NCBI GenBank assembly: GCA_013115135.1
Contig: JABANP010000040.1
Coordinates: 160,694-224,693, forward strand
Direction: 5' to 3'
DNA: 64,000 nt
Origin: Perkinsus olseni
Taxonomy: Eukaryota; Perkinsozoa; Perkinsida; Perkinsidae
Under the pieces are notes generated by a model, which was given only the letters and a program-made list of their open reading frames with translations, did no database searches and was not told where the DNA came from. Shown here one piece after another: positions 58,027 to 64,000 of this stretch; within the stretch, counting starts at the first letter, position 1; each line of letters opens with the position of its first letter. The translations under genes were made by a program, and so were the position numbers.

Positions 58027-58461
58027 ATGAATCTCTGGACGATTGTGCTTAACCTCGTTGCTGCAGCGATGATGAGGACTATAGCTGGGGCCACCCCGAA
58101 GGCTAGAATTTTCAACAGCACAGTCGCGGGTGTATGCTTCCTGGTAGCGTGGCCTCCTAAGGCCTTCGGTCCTATGGTAAACTATTATGCGGGTTGCCCC
58201 AGTGGAGAGGCCGGCGCAATTTATCTCAAGATTATCGAGGACCCAGAGAACACCTTCACAGTCGATCTCGAGGACGAGCAAACCGCTAGAAGGTTCAACG
58301 GTTTCATCGATGCAGCCCGGATATCCTGTCAGGGAGTCCTCAAGTTTGGGGATACTGATATGAAGAAGATCATTTATGAGCCAACCCCCAAGAACGAGAC
58401 GCTCGAGATCTCGATCGGCTTGATTCAACGAACCTTCACCCCTGGGGATTGCCGTTACTGA
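58027..58461 (+). CDS. S4: small secreted four-cysteine protein
   Basis: 144-aa S-family member. Leader MNLWTIVLNLVAAAMMRTIA, cleavage likely near GA-TP; cysteines at 37, 57, 101 and 142 (spacings 20, 44, 41). Motifs are VCFLVAWPP, NYYAGCP, DPENTFTVDLEDE, LKFGDTDMKKIIY, LEISIGLIQRTFTPG. One NET glycosylation sequon lies in the last loop. It is preceded by a full copy of the repeated upstream module, so it is a good candidate for an expressed member. S6 is its closest, disrupted, relative. Confidence 0.82.
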   Translation: MNLWTIVLNLVAAAMMRTIAGATPKARIFNSTVAGVCFLVAWPPKAFGPMVNYYAGCPSGEAGAIYLKIIEDPENTFTVDLEDEQTARRFNGFIDAARISCQGVLKFGDTDMKKIIYEPTPKNETLEISIGLIQRTFTPGDCRY

Positions 58462-58789
58462 GTGGCTCCATGCGTAAAGGGCAGTAGTCGACCTCACTCG
58501 CTTCAGGGAGAGCTCGACCTGTATTGTGGTATCAACGGTAGCAGTATGATGCTTAGCACTTCTTCAGTAGTCTTTAAGACGATTTCCACGGTTAAGTAGT
58601 CGAGTTTGAGATCAACGAGATTGACAGGAGCTAGTAACGAACAAGAGTGAGACCACGGGTTCGTCTCGCGCGCAATTGAAGTTCAAGTCCTTTGTGCCAC
58701 AAAAGACTCAATTCTTTTAAAGGTTTACCTCAATTACGAGCCTCTCAACTACTGTGATCCGTCTCGTTACTGTGACGATAGTGAGAAGC

Positions 58790-58990
58790 GTCGAGGAATC
58801 GACGGCGAAGAAGAGGGAACCACGAGGAATTACGATGAAATCATCAAATAATTCAAGATAGGATGCAATGACTGCGTTAAATTTGAGTACGGGGAGTTCT
58901 TCTATGAGGCCACCCTTGAGGAAGGATCACTTTTATGAGGTCCCAATCGGCGGGATTCTAAAGTGATTCATCTCTGGTTCGTCACAAACT
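58790..58990 (+). pseudogene. S5: decayed S-family remnant
   Basis: Recognisable S2-like sequence (NYDEIIK, stop, FKIGCNDCVKFEYGEFFYE, then after a frame break YEVPIGGILK, stop, FISG) with several stops and a frameshift. The 5' half, including the leader, is not recognisable. It lies about 330 bp downstream of S4. Confidence 0.65.
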
Positions 58991-59587
58991 GCTCGTGCTC
59001 TCACTAGAGTCTTCCCTCATCCACTTCGAGTGCCTTCGTTTTCAACTTTCATCTTCAGTGGGCCCTTGGAAAAGGCTGGCTGCCTCTAAGTTTCAAGTGC
59101 GTTATCTTCTATTGAACTCTGTATAATTATTGCTGATAAGAGTTCTTAGGTCCTAAGGTGTGAAGGGCATCTCCGCCAACTGTGGCGCTGTCTTGCCACC
59201 GGATTTGCTGCCTGTTACGATGAGAGACGATCTTCGAGGTGACGATTTCAACTAAGCCAAGATCGTGTCAGGTTGCACGACAGAGTGACATCGACTGTCC
59301 CTTCCGGGAACTCCAGCAGAAGGAGGACCCCTTCGCTTCACTGCCTGCACAGTCGTCTGCATCCATACGGGTCTCTTTGAGCTACCCTCACTGGGGTAGG
59401 TTGAATTGAGCCAAGTTTAATCATACGACTGAGAAGGTGCAGCTGTTGGCTGGAGGGCATCGGCCGTCACACAAGCGTTGTCTTCGTGAAGACAAGCAGA
59501 TATTGCGCTTGAGCGTGATCGATGTATTGTACTGCACACGCATTCTCATTCTCTTCGACGCCGTGAGTAATCAATTCAGTTCAGGGA

Positions 59588-59653
59588 AGCTTACGATGAA
59601 CAGTGGTTCATCGTAGTACGATGATCGTACCACTAAGATGAACAGTGGTATTG
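59588..59653. repeat. Nested palindromes
   Basis: TACGATGAAC-AGTG-GTTCATCGTA is a 10-bp perfect stem, directly followed by GTACGATGATCGTAC and then ACCACT...GATGAACAGTGGT, so three overlapping inverted repeats share words. They may form a cruciform or a structured RNA. No gene is nearby. Confidence 0.6.
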
Positions 59654-60359
59654 TTGCCGTACCCCTTCGCCGCCCGCTCCACTCGGACTTGGGAAAACAC
59701 TAGACATATTGGACATAGAGGTGAATGGTAACAAAAGACTATACGAGGCCCCAAAAGACTCATGAGGGCTCAATTAAGGAGGCGAACGAAACTCAGCCGT
59801 TTCGTAACCGCAACCGTTTCAATGCACTCGCCAGCGCACGCCGGGCACTTATGACATTGGAGCGACAAAGAGCCTATCAGGCATCATATGCTGTCGCTCC
59901 CATATCTCGGTCTTGCAACTACCGCGACTACGGCATTCGCAAGGTCGACCTGGTGTTTCTCTCAATCAAAAGTTTAATCACGTTGATCAGGATAAACTGA
60001 TTTCCAAACCAAATGAACGCTGCGATTTGAATTGGCTTCGGGCCGCAGCGGCCCGTAATTTACGGGCGTTGCGCAGCGCACTGCATCTATTGCAGGATGA
60101 AATTCGATCGATTAGTTGACTTGAGAGAACACGAAATAGAGATGTGTGACTCCTCAATAAAGAACCTTGAGTCAAAAGGAAGAATCATTTTGAAGAAACA
60201 TCTCTACGTGGTTTGCTTTTTCTTGAATTTGAAGACTCCAACCTTCTTATTAAACACTTACAGTTTGTTATTTTTGATTTCGTCTCAACTACTAGACACA
60301 AAACATCTAACATTCTTTCGCATTTTGGAAAGGCAATGAGAATTATATGACCCGATGCT

Positions 60360-60800
60360 AAAATCTGTGGCGGAGCTCTGAGTTCCTCACCACCGAGAAC
60401 AGCTCGATCTCGGCCCGAGATCCCGAGATTCTCGGGAAGCACTCGATATTTATGTGTTTCCCGAGTAACTCGGAAAGAGTGGAACGCCGCGAATCTTTAC
60501 GTCCGAGGAGTATTTCTTCTTTTCGGAATTTCTTGATGAAGACTTTTCCTTTTTATTTGCGATGAACTCGGGACTCGGAAACCTCGACACTTCAATCGAA
60601 AAAGAGAGAAATCGCCTCACTCAGACCCGAGTAACAGGAAATCCGAGCTCGGTAAAAAGCTCGGAATCCGAACGCACTCAAATTCGTTGTTTTTATCCGA
60701 GGAACTTTTCTGAGAACTTGAAAAAATGGAGTCCATTTTCCACTTTCTTGGGGAGTGGCCCATTTCATGGACCACTTCAATCGGCTCTAGGAAATGTCGC
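60360..60800. repeat. CTCGGA/TCCGAG motif array
   Basis: Repeated CCCGAGATTCTCGGG, ACTCGGAAA and TCCGAGCTCGG words like those inside the 43.7-45.0 kb foldback element, but without its 47-bp ends. Probably a related, decayed element lying upstream of the S6 module. Confidence 0.45.
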
Positions 60801-60809
60801 TCTCACACA

Positions 60810-61360
60810 AGAAGCGTCCTCTGCTCCCAACCTTGGCTGGTGCAAAAGGTCCGCGATGAGCGATGCCAATGAGGCTGAACGGGCTCAACGGAAGGTGCTA
60901 AGCAGACTCTATAGTCACCATAATCGCCGAATTTTTGTTGTGGCACAACAACGAGATTTTTGAAACCAGGCACAACAGTTGTGCCTGGTTTTCAAAATCT
61001 CGAACAGACAAGCCGGGACACTTTCCCTCACCTGTGTCTTCTAGGAGACAAAGACAAAGGAGACAGAATCCTCGATGACGGGGTGAGCTCAACTAGTTTA
61101 CTCGGTACCTACTCACCAGACGCAGAAACAGAAAAACCCCGGAGGAGAGCACTCGAACATTGACATGACGGGGAATAGAGGAAATATCTCAACCAGTGTT
61201 ATTCGCGGGTATCCCGTGTGCCTGTTGTGCGCCTGCTGTGTCTGTGTCCTGAAATCCTGCAGGTAAGGTCACTAGCCTGCCGTTGTGCGAGCCCTAGCCG
61301 TCTTTCCGCGCTTAACGGTCAGTGGAAGAGTATTCATGCCCGATTACCGATAATGTATGA
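60810..61360 (+). promoter_or_regulatory. Repeated upstream module, copy before S6
   Basis: Parallel to 57,290-57,840, including CTCACCTGTGTCTTC, GGAGACAGAATCCTCGATGACG followed by GTGAGC, GCGGGTATCCCGTG and TTCATGCCCGATTACC. It ends immediately before the S6 remnant because S6 has lost about 190 bp between module and start relative to S4. Confidence 0.55.
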
Positions 61361-61379
61361 TAACTGATGATGATCGCTG

Positions 61380-62409
61380 ATGATAACTATCGCCGGAGCC
61401 ACTCGGGCCCCGAGTGTCCAGGGTGTCGGGTCCAGGGTGTACACATACAGGAAATTTCCGAGCCGTCGGAAATTTCAGCCAGTCCTCAGAGGAAATTTCC
61501 TGAAATTTCCGTTTCCGTTGAAATGGGGAAAAAATGTCGCTTCGCCTCGCTCCGCTCAGCGAACCGAATTTCTCCCTTGATTTTCTTGAAACCTTTCCGG
61601 CAATGTCACTGTGACATTGTCACATCGCACTTGATGCATCAGTATGTCAGTCTCCTAATAATACTGATAGACTATTAGTAATAGTAATCATCTATTAGCG
61701 ATAGTCTATTAGGTGCGATCAAAGCGATCATCTGGGCGCGTGCTCAGCACATCCTTTACTTCTATGTTTGAGGGGCTTTCAATTTGACCGGTCGAAGCTT
61801 CCACGTTTGAAGGTTTGAAACGTCGACGCATTAGCATATCATGCTGGACACGATACTACGTTACTTCGCAAATCCGGCGAAATAAGGCTGGAACAGCGAG
61901 CATTCGCGAATTTCATATTTTTTCGAAATTTCCGCCTTCGCCGGAAATTTCCGAAATACTCTTCGGAAATTTCAATGAAATTTCCGCGATGAGTGGGATT
62001 CTACCACCACAGTTACAGGTATATGCTTCATGGTGAATTGGCCGCCTGGAGGCCCCGGTCTCAGAGTGAGCTATTATGCGGGCTGCCATCATGAGGGGAC
62101 TACCGGGACTTACCTCGAGGTTACCGAGGGCCCAGAGAACACCTTCACACTCAATCTCAAGAACGAGCAAACCGCGACTACTTACAAGAGTTTCATCGAT
62201 GCAGCTAGCAGGATGGCGGAGACGTCTTGTCAGACGCCGTCTGATAAGACGGGTCAGATAGGGCCGTCGGCCCTCAAGATTGAGTATGGTGATATGGAGA
62301 AGATCATTTATGAGTCATAAATTATGACCACACCCCCGGGAATGAGACTCTCGAGGTATCGATCGGCTCGATTCGAAGGACCTTCACCTATGGGATTTGC
62401 CCTTTCTAA
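61380..62409 (+). pseudogene. S6: S-family gene split by an insertion
   Basis: A short segment at about 61,380-61,410 (MITIAGATR) matches the end of the S4 leader (MRTIAGATP). Homology resumes at about 61,994 and continues as TGICFMVNWPPGG, SYYAGCHHEG, GPENTFTLNLKNEQTATTYK and YGDMEKIIYES, followed by a TAA at 62,318-62,320, a frame break, and the family ending ETLEVSIGSIRRTFTYGICPF with its own stop near 62,409. An extra approximately 17-residue loop (QTPSDKTGQIG region) is also present. The intervening 0.58 kb is an insertion bounded by GGAAATTTCC arrays. With insertion, stop and frameshift it cannot encode a normal S protein. Confidence 0.75.
61411..61993. mobile_element. Insertion element with GGAAATTTCC arrays at both ends
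   Basis: About 0.58 kb inserted in the S6 leader. The left 61,450-61,525 and right 61,925-61,990 are built from repeated palindromic GGAAATTTCC/GAAATTTCCG words in both orientations. The centre has a CAATGTCAC-TG-GTGACATTG-type palindrome near 61,600-61,622 and a GATAGACTATTAG/GATAGTCTATTAG pair near 61,662-61,712. No transposase is seen. Target-site duplication could not be confirmed by eye. Confidence 0.6.
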
Positions 62410-62875
62410 GCGACTCAATGTGTGAAGAGCATCCCTCTAGCTTGAGCGATCTTATTCGCTCCAGGGGGAGTCTCTGCAGCCGCGGCAGAGGCACTGCAGT
62501 GCAGTGCCAACCGTGGTAGAAAGCCGAAATTTTTCATTAGTCTTTTTGAAGCTCCAATACAATTTCACGGTGTTCAAGTAGTTGAGTTGTAAATTAGCGA
62601 GATGGGTAGGACACAGGAATCACTGAAAGTCAGATTGGAGGCTGGCCGCATGAACAATTGAAGTTGAAGGCCCCTGTCAGCAAACACTCGTAGTTCAGGT
62701 GGCAGAGAAGCCACACAATCCTTGATGAAAAATCATGTCCTGATGTGTGAGAAAATCAGAAAGTTTAAAGTCTCAGTAGGAACGATGATGTAGACGATGA
62801 TACAGATTACTACGCCTAATATAGTCTTCAGCTTGATATTCCTGATGTGCAGTTGCCTCATTAAATCCGCGGACT

Positions 62876-63210
62876 TTTGTTCAACGCGATGCCAACGAAT
62901 ACGTTCACAATCGACAGCGCGGACGACGAGACTGTGAAAAGTACAATGAGTTACAGGGGTGTTACTCGTCTGTTTGACATAGTCCAGTACTGTGTGAGTA
63001 TCCTAGCCACACGCATGATAATGATGCCAAGGGATGAGGAGGGTGCCCTAGGCGGTATCCTAGCAGTGGCGCTGCCTTTCAAACCAAATATGCTACTTGT
63101 TACGAATTTCAAAATGCCGATTGCTGTGAGTTCTCGTAGTTCACACGTACTTCACTTGGCCGATCGTACTGTGATGCGATGAAATAAAGGCTCGTGAGTG
63201 TAATGCTTGT
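62876..63210 (+). pseudogene. S7: S2-like fragment with its duplicated 3' flank
   Basis: FNAMPTNTFTIDSADDETVK matches S2 (FNEKPTNTFTIDSTDDDTVK) but has no leader, loses frame within 15 codons and jumps directly into sequence equivalent to the S2 3' flank: ATGATGCCAAGGG, GGCGCTGCCTTT, TTCAAATGCCGATT-like and GTGAGTTCTCGTAGTTCACA blocks at 63,020-63,150 match 52,140-52,275. The internal deletion removed the second half of the gene. Confidence 0.7.
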
Positions 63211-63589
63211 GTCGCTAATCCTATCTTGCTCCAATGAGAAGCTAATAGCTTCTCATCGGATGGATCGGTTGGATGGATCGGAGAGGCCGTATCGTCGCAC
63301 GGAACCTCGCGATGAAAGTTTTACGATACTCGCGAGTACGAGGGACAAATTTGACGTGTCAAACTTACGCGTTCATTGTCAAAATTGCTTGTGACATTGT
63401 CGTTCTTGCCCGTTCACGCGTCGAGCTTGCACGGAAAATGGTGTGGTTCACGAGGAGCATAGACAACTTGAAGCACAGACCAACGTCTACCCAGCAGAAG
63501 AAGGCCTAATGTAGAAAAACGGCCAGCAGGTGTGCACGCGGTGACCGCGTCGCAGTCATGTCTCACTGAGACAGTCTCAGGCGAGCCTC

Positions 63590-64000
63590 CTCCTGAAGCG
63601 CCGCTCACTTATCCGTACCTAACAACCGATAACAAGTTGCCTCCGTTCATATTGTCCTGCGGTGTTACACAGACCAGGCAATGCTGCTCTCACGCAAGAT
63701 GTGCCCTGTGCCCTCAACTCTGGCTGGCGCAAAATGTCCGCGACGACCTCGGTTTGAGCAAACCCGTGAGGCAGCACCGCGTCAACCGGGAGATAAGAAG
63801 CACAACTCTGTAGTAACTGTTACCACAACATATCAGTGTAGTCATCATGATCGCCGTGTGAGAACAAATCTTAGTGCCTGGACCAGGTAGCCTGGTTTCC
63901 GAAATCTTAAAGCAACAAGCCGGGGCACTGTCCCTCACTGTCTACCAGGAGACAAAGGCGAAGGAGGCAGAATCCGTAATGACGAGAAGAGCTTTACTCG
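63590..64000 (+). promoter_or_regulatory. Repeated upstream module, copy at window edge
   Basis: Third good copy: CAGGCAATGCTGCTCTCACGCAAG, CTCTGGCTGGCGCAAAATGTCCGCGACGAC, GGGGCACTGTCCCTCACTGTCTACC and GGAGGCAGAATCCGTAATGACGAGAAG. By analogy with S4 and S6 another S gene probably begins within about 1 kb beyond the window. Confidence 0.55.

Noticed and set aside
1..64000. CRISPR arrays, bacterial operons, riboswitches or prophage
   Set aside because: No regularly spaced repeat array was seen, and genes are intron-bearing and eukaryotic in type; prokaryotic features are not expected or seen.

Overview
The window is nuclear DNA of a protist. Genes are split by short GT-AG introns (mostly 43-78 nt), lie close together on both strands, and are interspersed with tRNA genes and repeats. 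The actin-related, poly(A)-polymerase-like, FAM86-type, CTNNBL1, Na+/H+ exchanger (NHE) and glutathione S-transferase (GST) genes are eukaryotic. Short introns, moderate GC and a tandem family of small secreted proteins with no family I recognise fit an alveolate such as Perkinsus. That assignment is inference, not proven here.

Layout. 0.6-3.7 kb: an Arp4-like actin-related protein and a non-canonical poly(A) polymerase, both on + and rebuilt exon by exon. 3.7-12.4 kb: an RRM/RG-rich protein, tRNA-Thr(UGU), an unknown acidic-tailed protein and a FAM86/EEF2KMT-like lysine methyltransferase, plus long stretches where I recognise nothing. 12.5-18.0 kb: three unrecognised coiled-coil or acidic genes (-) and tRNA-Thr(AGU).

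18.2-38.0 kb: a tandem segmental duplication on the minus strand. Unit A is NHE, X (an unknown two-part protein), GST1, GST2, GST3. Unit B is NHE', X', GST4, GST5, followed by Y, a diverged X paralog. By my reading only the unit A NHE, GST2, GST4 and Y look usable (Y with one small frame problem). NHE', X, X', GST1, GST3 and GST5 carry stops, frameshifts or truncations. The unit junction near 29.06-29.10 kb joins a 3'-truncated NHE' to a 5'-truncated GST3.

38.1-41.2 kb: a complete CTNNBL1 (splicing-associated armadillo protein) gene. 45.5-49.8 kb: a small Gly/Ser-rich protein and coiled-coil or Ser-rich genes on the minus strand.

42-64 kb, plus strand: an array of an apparently undescribed secreted family (S1-S4 intact, S5-S7 broken) of about 142-145 aa with a signal peptide and four cysteines at nearly fixed spacing. 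The array also holds a repeated upstream module, perfect or near-perfect palindromes behind several genes, a 1.26-kb foldback element with about 47-bp inverted ends, and an insertion that splits S6. This array is the best candidate for something new in the window.

Exon boundaries were worked out by eye from reading frame, splice consensus and family similarity. Single-base frameshifts could be assembly errors rather than real lesions, especially in the duplicated block.
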